Assembly (NCBI RefSeq): GCF_003977685.1
Contig: NZ_RYZH01000004.1
Span: 62,001-126,000 of the forward strand
Origin: Tautonia sociabilis
GTDB lineage: Bacteria; Planctomycetota; Planctomycetia; Isosphaerales; Isosphaeraceae
DNA: 64,000 bases
Direction of reading: 5' to 3'
Shown here: positions 25,762 to 34,568 of the stretch, piece by piece
Numbering within the stretch: the first letter of the stretch is position 1
Layout of the letters: every line of letters begins with the position of its first letter
The notes under the pieces: generated by a model
The model's input: only the letters and a program-made list of their open reading frames with translations
What the model was told of the DNA's origin: nothing
Database searches by the model: none
Program-made: the position numbers and the translations under genes

Positions 25762-26916
25762 ATGAGCGACCCGAACGCGACGCCCGAGCAGGTCGACCTG
25801 TCGACGGCCGACGACCCGAGGGACGTGGTCCACCGCGCCGTGGCCTGCCTGGCCGGCGGGGGGGTGGTGGGGCTGCCGACGGGGGCCGGCTACGCCCTGG
25901 CGGCCTCGGCCCTGGTGCCGGAGGCGGCGGCCCGGGTGGCGTCGGCCTTGCGGGCGTCGCTGACGCCGGCCGACCCGACGGGGGCGTCGGGCCCTTGGAT
26001 CTGCCTGCGGTCGGCCGGCGCCCTGCCCGACTGGGCGACGGCCGCGTCGTCGGGGGCGAGGAGGCTGGCGTCCCGGGTGTGGCCGGGGCCGCTGGTGCTC
26101 TTGATGTCGGAGGGGGTGGAGGCCGGCCTGGCGGGCCGGCTGCCGGAGGAGGTGCGGTCGGCCGTGAGAGGACGATCGGGGGCGATCGGCCTGTGCTGCC
26201 CCGACCACCCGTTCGTGGAGCACCTGACCCGGCTGGTCAGCGGGCCGATCGTGCTAGCCGAGCCGACGGCGCCGGACGGCTCGCCGCTGGACTCGGCTCG
26301 CCGCCTGATGGGGCCCGGGGCCCCGGCCCTGCTCGTCGACGACGGCCCGCCCTACGATCCGAAGGGGCCGACGGTCGCCACCTTCGACGGCGACTCCCCC
26401 CGGGTCGTCCGTCCGGGCTCGTACGACGAGCGGACGCTCCGGAGGCTGTGCGGGACGATCATCCTGTTCGTCTGCACGGGGAACACCTGCCGAAGCCCGA
26501 TGGCCGAGGCGCTGTTCAAGGCGATGCTGGCCGATCGGCTCGGCTGCGGGCCGGGAGAGCTGGAGGCCAGGGGATGGCTGGTGCTCTCGGCCGGGCTCTC
26601 GGCGATGCCGGGGGCGCCGGCGGCGGAGCACGCGGTGGAGGTGGTGGCGGCACTGGGAGGCTCGCTCTCGTCGCACTCCAGCCGGCGGCTGACGCCGGAG
26701 ATCGTGCGGGCCGCCGACCGGATCGTGGTGATGACCCGAGGGCACCTCGACGCCCTGCTGCACCACGCTCCCGAGGCGGCCGGCCGAGCCCGGCTGCTCG
26801 ACCCGGAGGGATTCGACATCGACGACCCGGTCGGCTCCGACCTGACCACCTACCGGGAGACGGCCGAGGCGATCCGGAGGCACCTGGAGCACCTGCTCGA
26901 CGAGCTGGTGCCCTGA
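25762..26916 (+). CDS. Fusion of YrdC/Sua5-like domain and low-molecular-weight protein tyrosine phosphatase
   Basis: The 384-residue chain has two domains. Residues about 15-215 resemble the YrdC/Sua5 fold that makes threonylcarbamoyl-AMP for tRNA t6A: GGGVVGLPTGAGYALAA at the start, WPGPLVLL, and a PIVLAEPTAPDGSP segment in the ligand region. Residues about 232-384 are a low-molecular-weight phosphatase: FVCTGNTCRSPMAEALF with Cys238 and Arg244 of the CX5R loop, and a late DIDDPVGSD with the general-acid Asp. The usual basic KRP/PSAN signature of active Sua5 is weak here (LPTGAGYALA replaces PTDTVYGL), so synthesis activity is doubtful. It starts at an ATG (25762) with no strong ribosome-binding site. 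Confidence 0.85.
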   Translation: MSDPNATPEQVDLSTADDPRDVVHRAVACLAGGGVVGLPTGAGYALAASALVPEAAARVASALRASLTPADPTGASGPWICLRSAGALPDWATAASSGARRLASRVWPGPLVLLMSEGVEAGLAGRLPEEVRSAVRGRSGAIGLCCPDHPFVEHLTRLVSGPIVLAEPTAPDGSPLDSARRLMGPGAPALLVDDGPPYDPKGPTVATFDGDSPRVVRPGSYDERTLRRLCGTIILFVCTGNTCRSPMAEALFKAMLADRLGCGPGELEARGWLVLSAGLSAMPGAPAAEHAVEVVAALGGSLSSHSSRRLTPEIVRAADRIVVMTRGHLDALLHHAPEAAGRARLLDPEGFDIDDPVGSDLTTYRETAEAIRRHLEHLLDELVP

Positions 26917-26934
26917 TCGGGTCGGGGGGCGGCC

Positions 26935-27903
26935 CTAGGGGCCGGGCGGTCGGGAGCGGATGGCGGCGATGAGGGGCAGGAGGCGATCGGCGGTGGCCTC
27001 GGGGGGCTCGTCGCCAGAGAGGGGGACGGGAGCGACCTCGGAGAGGCCCCGGAACCAGGTGGCCTGACGCTTGGCGAGCTGCCGGGTCCGGGCCTGGACG
27101 AGGGCGATGGCCTGGGCCTCGGTGGGGATGCGGCCGGCGAGGAGGTCGAGGGCCTCTCGGTAGCCGGCGGCCTGGGAGGGGACGGGGTGGAGCGGCCGGG
27201 GAGCGTCGGCGAGGCGTCGGGCCTCGTCGATCAGTCCCGAGTTGAACATGGATTCGACCCGGGCGTCGATGCGGCGGCGAAGCTCGTCCCTGGGGCGGTC
27301 GAGGGCGAGCACGGGAACGTGGGGAGGGGCGGGGCGGTCGTGCTCTCGCTGCCAATCGCTCAGGGGACGGCCGGAGCAGGCGAGGACTTCCAGGGCTCGG
27401 ATGATCCGGCGGCGGTCGTTCGGGTGGAGTCGGGAGGCGGTGGCGGGGTCGGCGGCGGCGAGGCGGGCGTGCAGGGCGGCATCGCCGAGGCGGTTGGCCT
27501 CGTCTTCCAGCTCGAGGCGGAGGGAGGGGTCGGCGGAGGGGCCCGGGAAGAGGCCTCGGAGGAGGGCCTTCAGGTACATCGGCGTGCCGCCGACGAACAG
27601 GGGGATGCGGCCTCGCTCCTCGATGGCGGCGACCGCGGCGGCGGCCATCGCGCGGTACCAGGCCACGCTGGCGGATTCCCAGGGGTCGAGCACGTCGATC
27701 AGGTGGTGGGGCACGCCCCGGCGCTCGGACTCGGAGGGCTTGGCGGTGCCGATATCCATGCCTCGGTAGAGGGTCATCGAGTCGAGCGCGACGACCTCGG
27801 CCCCGAGGCGGATGGCCAGCGCCACGCCGACGGCGGTCTTGCCCGAGGCGGTCGGCCCGGTCAGGTACAGGGAGCGGTGGAAGGGGAGGGAGGTCTCGGG
27901 CAC
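26935..27903 (-). CDS. miaA: tRNA dimethylallyltransferase MiaA
   Basis: The enzyme adds a dimethylallyl group to A37 of tRNAs that read UNN codons. Motifs are LTGPTASGKTAVGVALA (P-loop), ALDSMTLYRGMDIGTAKP, VPHHLIDVLDPWE, LFVGGTPMYLKALLRGLF, RRRIIRALEV and a late QARTRQLAKRQATWFRG, all diagnostic. The GTG at 27903 gives a 322-residue protein with MPETSLPFHRSLYLTG before the P-loop, which matches the family length. A further upstream GTG at 27963 would add 20 Gly/Pro-rich residues. Neither has a clear ribosome-binding site. It converges with the YrdC-phosphatase fusion 18 bases away. Confidence 0.94.
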   Translation of the reverse strand: MPETSLPFHRSLYLTGPTASGKTAVGVALAIRLGAEVVALDSMTLYRGMDIGTAKPSESERRGVPHHLIDVLDPWESASVAWYRAMAAAAVAAIEERGRIPLFVGGTPMYLKALLRGLFPGPSADPSLRLELEDEANRLGDAALHARLAAADPATASRLHPNDRRRIIRALEVLACSGRPLSDWQREHDRPAPPHVPVLALDRPRDELRRRIDARVESMFNSGLIDEARRLADAPRPLHPVPSQAAGYREALDLLAGRIPTEAQAIALVQARTRQLAKRQATWFRGLSEVAPVPLSGDEPPEATADRLLPLIAAIRSRPPGP

Positions 27904-28156
27904 GGTGTTCGGCGGCCTTGGGCCCGCTCCCGGGCCGCCCTCGGCGTTTCCGCCGGTCAACACGAGGGTGGACTCGGGGCGCCGGCGGGGGCCGGGGGAT
28001 GCTCGTTCGCTTGACTCGACATTCGACGGAGTGCTAGCCTACCCTGGGCCGCCCGTCGGCGCCGAGCCTTCGGGAGGCGAGGTGTGCCCCCCGTCCCGTT
28101 CCTCACCGCCAGCCCCTCCCGAGCGATTCGCCCCCCCTCCGGCCAGGAGCCCCCTG

Positions 28157-29617
28157 ATGCTCGCGAGCCTCCAAAGCGGCGACACGTCTTCATATGCAAA
28201 CTATTTGCTTGCTTTCTCGATCGGGTTCGCGTTTCTCTGCATCGCGTCGGCGTTCCTGCTGGGGAAGCGGGAGCGGTGGTGGACGATCGCCGGGGCGTTG
28301 GTGGTGCTGGTGTTGGGAGTGGTGATCGCGTCGGTTGCCGGCCCGGGGCGGAACAGCGTGGTCAATCTGTTGGCGGTGAAGCGGTTCGAGACGGTGGCGG
28401 GGGGCCTCAGCGGGCTGCTGGCGGCGCTGGCGGTGCTCGGCGGGGCGGGAGGGACGCTCGGCCGGGCGCTGGGGTATCTGCTCTGCCTGGGGGTGATCGG
28501 CTTCTGCACGCTGAACATGGCCAAGGACGCGGTTTCGGCCTCGGTCAAGGCGCTGCTGGGCCGGGGATCGCCGGGCCGGGGAGCGGCCGAGTCGCCAGGG
28601 AAGGGGCCGAGCGTGGAGCTGTTCGCGGAGCTGGACCTGACGCCGATCTGCATGGCCCGGGATGCCGAAGGCCGGCTGTACGTGGGAGGAGTGTCGGGGG
28701 ATATCAACTGGATGGGGATCGTCTCCCGGCTGGACCGGAAGGACCCCGAGGGCCCGGTGGTCGAGACGAGAGTGGCCCGGGACCTGGTCCGGCCGCACGG
28801 GATGGCCTTCCACGACGGCGATCTGTTCATCGCCCGCACCGGAGAGGCGACCCGGGCCGTCCAGGGGAGGATGTCCTACGAGGCGACCGGCGCCGTGACC
28901 CGGCTGACGGACGTGGACGGCGACGGGCGCTACGACCTGTACATCGACGTGCTTGACGGGCTGCCGGGGGCCTTCGGGGTGCACCAGACCTCGGCCCTGG
29001 TCTTCGATCAGCAGGGGTGGATGTACGTCTCGGTGGGGGCCGCCGAGGACCACTCTCCGGTGATCGAGGAGTACGAGGGGACGATCCTGCGCTGTCGGCC
29101 AGACGGCACGGAGCTGGAGGTCTTCGCCCGAGGCGCCCGGAACCCGTATGCGATGGCCCTGGGACCCGGCGGCGAGCTGTTCTGCACGGACAACGACGCC
29201 GACGAGCGGAACCGCGGAGACGTGGTCTTCCACGTCCGGCAGGGAGACCATCTGGGGTTCCCCTACACCCAGGTGGTGGGAGGGCCGGAGATCGACGGCG
29301 TGGTCGAACCGCTGTACATGCCCGGCGACGGCGCGGTGCTGGAAGGCCTGGTCTTCGCCGAGCCCGGAAGCCTTCCCGAAGGGTACGACAATTGTTTCTA
29401 TGTGGCTGAGCTGTTCGGAGATTCGGTGAAGCGGCTCCGGGTGCGGCCTTCGGATGAGGAGGGACGGTACGAGCTGGAGCGGGTGGAGGACGTCTTCTCG
29501 GTGAAGTTCCCGCTCGACCTGGTGATCGCCCCCGAGGAGCAGGCGATGTATGTGCTGGCCGGCTACGACGAGAAGAAGGTCTACCGGGTCACCTTCGGCG
29601 AGGGGGGGGCGGAGTGA
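28157..29617 (+). CDS. Membrane-anchored sugar dehydrogenase-like beta-propeller protein
   Basis: The 486-residue protein begins with three or four transmembrane helices (about 10-35, 41-62, 80-102, 106-125). It then has an extracytoplasmic propeller of the glucose/sorbosone dehydrogenase type. Landmarks are ICMARDAEGRLYVGG, RPHGMAFHDGDLFIARTG, VDGDGRYDLYIDVLDGLPG, GARNPYAMALGPGGELFCTD and HLGFPYTQVVGGPEIDG. CAGGAG seven bases before the ATG at 28157 decides the start. The downstream cytochrome gene overlaps its stop (TGATG), so the two are almost certainly translated together and the cytochrome is the likely electron acceptor. Whether PQQ is bound and which substrate is oxidised cannot be told. 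Confidence 0.82.
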   Translation: MLASLQSGDTSSYANYLLAFSIGFAFLCIASAFLLGKRERWWTIAGALVVLVLGVVIASVAGPGRNSVVNLLAVKRFETVAGGLSGLLAALAVLGGAGGTLGRALGYLLCLGVIGFCTLNMAKDAVSASVKALLGRGSPGRGAAESPGKGPSVELFAELDLTPICMARDAEGRLYVGGVSGDINWMGIVSRLDRKDPEGPVVETRVARDLVRPHGMAFHDGDLFIARTGEATRAVQGRMSYEATGAVTRLTDVDGDGRYDLYIDVLDGLPGAFGVHQTSALVFDQQGWMYVSVGAAEDHSPVIEEYEGTILRCRPDGTELEVFARGARNPYAMALGPGGELFCTDNDADERNRGDVVFHVRQGDHLGFPYTQVVGGPEIDGVVEPLYMPGDGAVLEGLVFAEPGSLPEGYDNCFYVAELFGDSVKRLRVRPSDEEGRYELERVEDVFSVKFPLDLVIAPEEQAMYVLAGYDEKKVYRVTFGEGGAE

Positions 29618-30531
29618 TGCGGGGGGCGCTGGTCTCGATCTTGGCGGCGGTGGTGCTGGTCGCCGGCATTGCCGTGGGGGGATCGTCGGTGTTCTTCCCG
29701 CCGACGAAGACTCGGATCGACGTGGCGCACGGTCAAGAGATCTTCAATCGCTACTGTGCCAGTTGCCACAGCGTCAAGGAGCAAGGGGGCTCTCGTCGGG
29801 CGCCGTCGCTGCACCGGATCGGCGAGGTGGCTGGCTCGAGGGTGCCGGGGCAGAGCGCCGAGGAGTACCTGCTGACCTCGATCCTGAAGCCCGACGCCTA
29901 CCGAGCCGAGGGGGTCGAGGGCGTGATGCCGCCGAACGTGGCCGATGCGCTCTCGAAGGCGGATCTGATCAACCTGGTGAGCTACCTCTCGACCCTCGGC
30001 GGTCGGCTGCGGCCGGCGGCGGTGCTGGCCCTGCCGTTCGAGAGGGATCGGGGCTCGTCGGCCGCGACGAGACGGCTGGAGCTGGCGTCGATCGAGCGGG
30101 GCCGCGCCCTGTTTCTGGGCAAGGGGAACTGCTCCTCCTGCCACAGCCTGAGGACCGATATCGCCGGGCACAATCTGATGGCCCCGACGCTGGAAAAGGC
30201 CGGGCTGTACTCCCGGGCCGACCTGGAGGCGGCGCTGCGGGAGCCGAGCGCGCACATCGTCGAGGGGTACGAGACGTGGATGGCCTCGGCCGGCGGGGTG
30301 CTCGTGCAGGGCCGGAAGCTGCCGGCGCCCGAGGGCAAGGTCCGGCTGCTGGCGGCCGACGACCGGGGCGGGCCCGAGCTGCTGGAATTCGACCAGGACG
30401 AGCTGGAGCCGCTGGGCGATGACGGTGAGGTGCTCGTCCGCGTGCCGACCTCTCGGATGCCGCCGGTCGGCCAGGTGCTTGACCGGGAGGAGGTCGGTGC
30501 GGTCCTCGACTTCCTGCTGACCCTGCGCTGA
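29617..30531 (+). CDS. Dihaem c-type cytochrome
   Basis: The 304-residue protein has an N-terminal membrane anchor or signal (about residues 1-24). Two cytochrome c domains each carry a CxxCH motif: YCASCHSVKEQGG near residue 46 and NCSSCHSLRTDIAG near residue 172. Candidate distal methionines are in GVMPPNVAD and SRMPPVGQVLD. It should pass electrons from the membrane-bound propeller protein encoded just upstream to the respiratory chain. The ATG at 29617 overlaps the upstream stop in TGATG; a GTG three bases earlier is the alternative. A perfect GC palindrome (30539-30552) follows the stop. Confidence 0.9.
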   Translation: MRGALVSILAAVVLVAGIAVGGSSVFFPPTKTRIDVAHGQEIFNRYCASCHSVKEQGGSRRAPSLHRIGEVAGSRVPGQSAEEYLLTSILKPDAYRAEGVEGVMPPNVADALSKADLINLVSYLSTLGGRLRPAAVLALPFERDRGSSAATRRLELASIERGRALFLGKGNCSSCHSLRTDIAGHNLMAPTLEKAGLYSRADLEAALREPSAHIVEGYETWMASAGGVLVQGRKLPAPEGKVRLLAADDRGGPELLEFDQDELEPLGDDGEVLVRVPTSRMPPVGQVLDREEVGAVLDFLLTLR

Positions 30532-31038
30532 TCCAAAAGGGGCCCGGGCCCCGGAGCGACCTCCGGAGCGGCTGGGACCGCCGGTTCGGCGGCGCTGCCT
30601 GGTCTTGGGAGCCCCGGTTTGTCTTCCCAGCGGGTCGGGGCCGACGAGGGCTCGGGATCCGCGGCCGGACCCCGAGGCCCCCGAACCCCGGCCTCCCGCC
30701 GAGGCCGACGCTTCGGCTCCGGCTACGAGCGGTTCGATCCGGGCGTTGGGGGCGTGCCGAGCCAGTCGGAATGGGTCCCGACCGGGAGCGGGACTCGACC
30801 TCGGGCTTCCCTCCTCGGATCGGCGGGAGCCGGACCCCGGCGACCGGGCACAGAACGTTCTTGCGGGACCCCCCGGGTTGTGGTCGACTGGGGTCAGGGT
30901 CGGGCGTGAGCGGCCGTCCCGCTCGCTCTCAGAAGCGACACGTCGTGTCATGGGGAGGTCGGCCCGAGCCGGAGGCGGGCGTCCCCTGGTGGATCTGTGG
31001 CCGTCGATCGCGCCCGACGACCGATCGAGGCAGCTCCC
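30532..31038. other. Spacer before korA
   Basis: This 507-base spacer contains copy A of the intergenic hairpin element and, at 30539-30552, a 14-base perfect palindrome of G and C just after the cytochrome gene. No gene is supported; open frames are Gly/Ser/Arg-rich noise. Confidence 0.5.
30621..30693 (+). repeat. Intergenic hairpin element, copy A
   Basis: This is one of three related elements of about 73 bases. The core contains an 11-bp stem (30651-30661 with 30666-30676, one mismatch) with a 4-base loop. Over 52 aligned core bases it differs from copy B at 7 positions by eye. Confidence 0.6.
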
Positions 31039-32997
31039 ATGGCTTCCGTCACGACCGCCCCGCCGGCCCCCTCCGCACGCCGGGAGGGATCGACCGCGTC
31101 CCGATCCGTCAACGATCTGGCCATCCGGGTCGGGACGGTGAATGGATCGGGCAGCCAGTCGTCGAACCTGGTGCTGCTGCGGGCGCTCAATCACATGGGC
31201 ATCCCGTGCAGCGGTAAGAATATCTTCCCCTCGAACATCGAGGGCCTGCCGACCTGGTTCCACCTGAGGGCCAGCGCCCGGGGATATGTGGCCCATCGGC
31301 AGGATGTGTCCATCCTGGTCTGCATGAACGAGCAGACCGCCGCGGACGACATCCGGCGGGTGGCGCCGGGGGCCGTGGTGATCTACCGGGACGACTTCAA
31401 GGAGGACGTGAGCGGCCTGCGCGACGACGTGCGGATGATCGCCGTGCCGTTCCAGAAACTGGTCGAGGAGGCGTACCCGAACGACGGGACGAAGAGCTAC
31501 CGGGAGACGCTGCGCAAGGTGATCAACATGGTTTACGTGGGCGTGGTGGCCTACGTGACCGGGATCGAGCTGGAGGCGGTGGAACACGGCATCCGGCGGG
31601 AGTTCCCCGGAAGGAAGGCGAAGGCGGGAGAAGTGAACATCCGGGCGGCCCAGGCCGGGTTCGGGTGGGCCGCCGAGCACCTGGGGAGCGAGCCGTTCGC
31701 CTGCCGGGTGGAGCGGATGGACGCGACCTTGGGCCAGATCCTCGTCGACGGCAACCGGGCGTCGGCCCTGGGGGCGGTCTTCGGCGGGGCGAGCGTGATG
31801 ACCTGGTACCCGATCACCCCCTCGAGCAGCCTGGCCGAGGCGGCCGAGGAATACTTCAAGCGCACCCGGGAGAACGGCGATGGGAGGAAGACCTTCGCGG
31901 TGGTCCAGGCGGAGGACGAGCTGGCCGCGATCGGCATGGCGGTGGGGGCCGGCTGGGCGGGGGCGAGGGCGATCACGGCGACCTCGGGGCCGGGCATCTC
32001 GCTGATGACCGAGTTCGTGGGCCTGGCCTACTTCGCCGAGATCCCGGTGACGATCATCGACGTGCAGCGCATGGGCCCCAGCACCGGCCTGCCCACCCGA
32101 ACCAGCCAAGGGGACATCCTCAAGCTCCACCTGCTCGGCCACGGCGATTGCCGACACCCGGTCCTGATCCCAGGATCGGTGAAGGAGTGCTTCGAGCTGA
32201 CCGGCGAGGCGATCGACCTGGCCCAGCGCTTCCAGACCCCGGTCTTCGTGGCGACCGACCTCGACCTGGGGATGAACCTCTGGCTCTCCGAGCCGTTCCC
32301 GTACCCCACCCGCCCCCTGCAGCGAGGCAAGGTGCTCGACGCGGTCGACCTCCAGCGCCGGGGAGGCTTCGGCCGGTACCGCGACGTGGACGGCGACGGC
32401 GTCTGCTACCGTACCCTGCCCGGAACCGAACACCCGGCCGCCGCCTACTTCACCCGGGGGACCGGGCACAACGAGAGCTCCGGCTACAGCGAACGCCCCG
32501 AAGACTGGCGGCGGAACCTCGACCGCCTGACCAGGAAGCTGGAGACGGCCCGGGCCGAACTCCCCCGGCCGGTGATCGCGATCGAGCCGGGGGCGAAGGT
32601 CGGGCTGATCGCGTATGGCTCGACCGACCCGGCGGCCATCGAGGCGAGGGACCTGCTGCGAGCGGCGGGAGTGCCGGTGTCGTACTGCCGGATCCGGGCC
32701 CTGCCGGCCGCCGACTCGGTGGCCGAGTTCGTCTCGAAGTGCGATCGCGTCTACGTCATCGAGCAGAATCGGGACGGACAGCTCTGTATGCTGCTGCGGG
32801 CGACGCTCGAGGGCAGCCTCGACGACCGGCTGTTCTCCATCACCCACTACAACGGCATCCCGATCGCCGCGGGGGACATCGTGGGCCCGGTGCTGGACTG
32901 GGAGCGGAACTTCCAGGAGCACCACATCCCCTCGGCGCAGCCGTCTCCCCCCGATCCCCGCGGGAACGGGGAGGGGCCGGTCGTCTCGACGGAGTGA
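31039..32997 (+). CDS. korA: 2-oxoacid:ferredoxin oxidoreductase, fused gamma-alpha subunit (KorA type)
   Basis: The 652-residue subunit, with KorB, converts a 2-oxoacid (2-oxoglutarate in the best-known members) and CoA to acyl-CoA, CO2 and reduced ferredoxin. The N-terminal gamma domain (about 25-200) has VNGSGSQSSNLVLLRAL and FPSNIEGLPTWFHLRAS. The alpha domain follows with WYPITPSSSLAEA, VQAEDELAAIGMAVGAGWAG, TATSGPGISLMTEFVGLAYF and the TRTSQGDILKLHLLGHGD segment. The C-terminus carries the transketolase-like fold domain. The ATG at 31039 is preceded by GAGG. KorB follows after a 141-base spacer that contains a striking 5-base repeat array. Confidence 0.93.
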   Translation: MASVTTAPPAPSARREGSTASRSVNDLAIRVGTVNGSGSQSSNLVLLRALNHMGIPCSGKNIFPSNIEGLPTWFHLRASARGYVAHRQDVSILVCMNEQTAADDIRRVAPGAVVIYRDDFKEDVSGLRDDVRMIAVPFQKLVEEAYPNDGTKSYRETLRKVINMVYVGVVAYVTGIELEAVEHGIRREFPGRKAKAGEVNIRAAQAGFGWAAEHLGSEPFACRVERMDATLGQILVDGNRASALGAVFGGASVMTWYPITPSSSLAEAAEEYFKRTRENGDGRKTFAVVQAEDELAAIGMAVGAGWAGARAITATSGPGISLMTEFVGLAYFAEIPVTIIDVQRMGPSTGLPTRTSQGDILKLHLLGHGDCRHPVLIPGSVKECFELTGEAIDLAQRFQTPVFVATDLDLGMNLWLSEPFPYPTRPLQRGKVLDAVDLQRRGGFGRYRDVDGDGVCYRTLPGTEHPAAAYFTRGTGHNESSGYSERPEDWRRNLDRLTRKLETARAELPRPVIAIEPGAKVGLIAYGSTDPAAIEARDLLRAAGVPVSYCRIRALPAADSVAEFVSKCDRVYVIEQNRDGQLCMLLRATLEGSLDDRLFSITHYNGIPIAAGDIVGPVLDWERNFQEHHIPSAQPSPPDPRGNGEGPVVSTE

Positions 32998-33005
32998 CGG
33001 GGATC

Positions 33006-33095
33006 GCGTCGCGTCACGTCGCGTCACGTCGCGTCGCTTCTCTTCATTTCTCTTCTTTTCTTTTCTCTTCTCTTCTCTTCTCTTCTCTTCGCGTC
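33006..33095 (+). repeat. Period-5 repeat array between korA and korB
   Basis: Eighteen consecutive pentamers, all ending TC, run without a break in register. The left block is GCGTC/ACGTC (six units), then mixed units (GCTTC, TCTTC, ATTTC, TCTTC, TTTTC twice), five TCTTC, and a final GCGTC. The right part is pure pyrimidine apart from one A. Confidence 0.9.
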
Positions 33096-33138
33096 TCGCT
33101 TCGCACCAGATCAGCCGGATCAGACCGGAGGACGAGCC

Positions 33139-34194
33139 ATGTCTCGGGCCGAGGCGACCGTGCCGGTGCACGCCGGCGACCGCACGTTCGAGCTGCCGCT
33201 CTTGGCCTTTCAGGGGTCGCCATCGACCCTGTGCAAGGGGTGCGGGCACAACAGCATCACCAGCGCTTTGATCGATGCGTGCAAGTCTCTGGGGATCAAT
33301 CCCTATTCCACGGTGAAGCTGAGCGGCATCGGCTGCTCAAGCAAGACACCGGCGTACTTTTTGAACTACAGCCACGGGTTCAACGCGCTGCACGGCCGGA
33401 TGCCGTCGGTGGCGACCGGGGCGGCGCTGGCCAACGCGAGGCTGACGGTCGTCGGCATCAGCGGAGACGGCGACACGGCGAACATCGGCCTCGGCCAGTT
33501 CAAGCACGCTTGCCGGCGGAACCTGCCGATGGTCTACCTGGTGGAGGACAACGGCTGCTACGGCCTGACCAAGGGGCAGTTCTCGGCCACCGCCGACCTG
33601 GGGGCCCCCCTGCGCCGAGCGTCCGGCGAGCGGAACACCACGGCGCCGCTGGATCTGTGCCTGGAGGCGATCGCCGCCGGGGCCTCGTTCGTGGCCCGGT
33701 CGTTCGCGGGGGACCGGAAACAGCTCGGAACCCTGCTCCGGGCGGCGCTGGCGCACCGGGGGATGGCGTTCCTGGACATTATCAGCCCATGCGTGACCTT
33801 CAATGACTTTCCCGAAAGCCACAAGGGCTGGGACTGGGCCAAGGCGCACGAGGAACCGCTCCAGGAGTTGGGCTTCGTCCCGCACTTCGAGCCGATCGAG
33901 GTGGAACAGGTTGAAGGGGAGGCGACCCGAGTGCGGATGCACGACGGCTCCTGGATCACCCTCCGCGCCCTGAGCCATGCCGAGCACGACGTGACCGACC
34001 GGGCCTCGGCCCTCCGGCTGTTGCTGGAGAGCCGAGAGGCGGACGAGTTCGTCACCGGGCTGCTCTACCTCGACTCGGATCGGCCCGACTTCGTGACGGA
34101 GCAGGACCTGGTCGACCGCCCGCTCGCCCTGCTGGACGACGAGTCGCTGCGACCGAGCCGGGAGGCGTTCGAGGCGATCCTGGCGGAGCTGTGA
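33139..34194 (+). CDS. korB: 2-oxoacid:ferredoxin oxidoreductase, beta subunit (KorB type)
   Basis: The 351-residue subunit binds thiamine diphosphate and one [4Fe-4S] cluster. Landmarks are TLCKGCGHNSI (cluster cysteines), KLSGIGCSSKTPAYFL, NYSHGFNALHGRMPSVATG, the TPP motif GISGDGDTANIGLGQF with VEDNGCYGLTKGQFSAT, and DIISPCVTFND with the cluster Cys. The length is normal. It is the catalytic partner of the upstream KorA. In organisms like this it can feed reduced ferredoxin or act in an oxidative TCA cycle variant; that is inference. Confidence 0.94.
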   Translation: MSRAEATVPVHAGDRTFELPLLAFQGSPSTLCKGCGHNSITSALIDACKSLGINPYSTVKLSGIGCSSKTPAYFLNYSHGFNALHGRMPSVATGAALANARLTVVGISGDGDTANIGLGQFKHACRRNLPMVYLVEDNGCYGLTKGQFSATADLGAPLRRASGERNTTAPLDLCLEAIAAGASFVARSFAGDRKQLGTLLRAALAHRGMAFLDIISPCVTFNDFPESHKGWDWAKAHEEPLQELGFVPHFEPIEVEQVEGEATRVRMHDGSWITLRALSHAEHDVTDRASALRLLLESREADEFVTGLLYLDSDRPDFVTEQDLVDRPLALLDDESLRPSREAFEAILAEL

Positions 34195-34568
34195 TTGCAA
34201 CGGTCTCGATCCGCCGGGGCGGTCGGGGTCGGAGTCGGGTCGCCCCCCGAGTCGGACGCCTTCCGGAACGGGGAGCGCCCCGCCCCTCGCCTCCCCGGCC
34301 CGAGATCCGCCGAGGTTGATCGGTTGGTTCGACCCGCCGACACCCTGCGGCGGGGAGGCTGAGGTCCTCCGCAACCGTCGGTTCGGCGGCGCTCCCCTCC
34401 GGTGGGTGCCCTGGGGTGGCTTCCACCCGGGGCGGGCCCGTCGAGGACTCGGGGTCCGCAGCCGGAACCCGAGGCTCCCGAACGCCGGCCACCCTGCCGG
34501 ACGATCGCGGCGGGTCGACTCATCGAGAACCAGACACGCCACCCTGCCGGAGAGGGGGAGGAGGGGGG
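34195..34568. other. Convergent spacer between korB and arsS
   Basis: This 374-base spacer contains copy B of the intergenic hairpin element. The rest is GC-rich with no gene. Confidence 0.5.
34418..34490 (+). repeat. Intergenic hairpin element, copy B
   Basis: This copy has the stem 34448-34458 with 34463-34473 (11 bp, one mismatch) and loop CAGC. Similarity to copy A also extends about 40 bases upstream through a GGTTCGGCGGCGCT block (34380-34393). Confidence 0.6.

Noticed and set aside
33006..33095. Period-5 array considered as a CRISPR or tandem regulatory-site array
   Set aside because: Units are 5 bases with no spacers, so it is a microsatellite and not a CRISPR array.
29581..33249. 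Leftward 1222-codon frame opposite the cytochrome and korA
   Set aside because: It crosses two well-supported genes and a spacer and shows no family feature.
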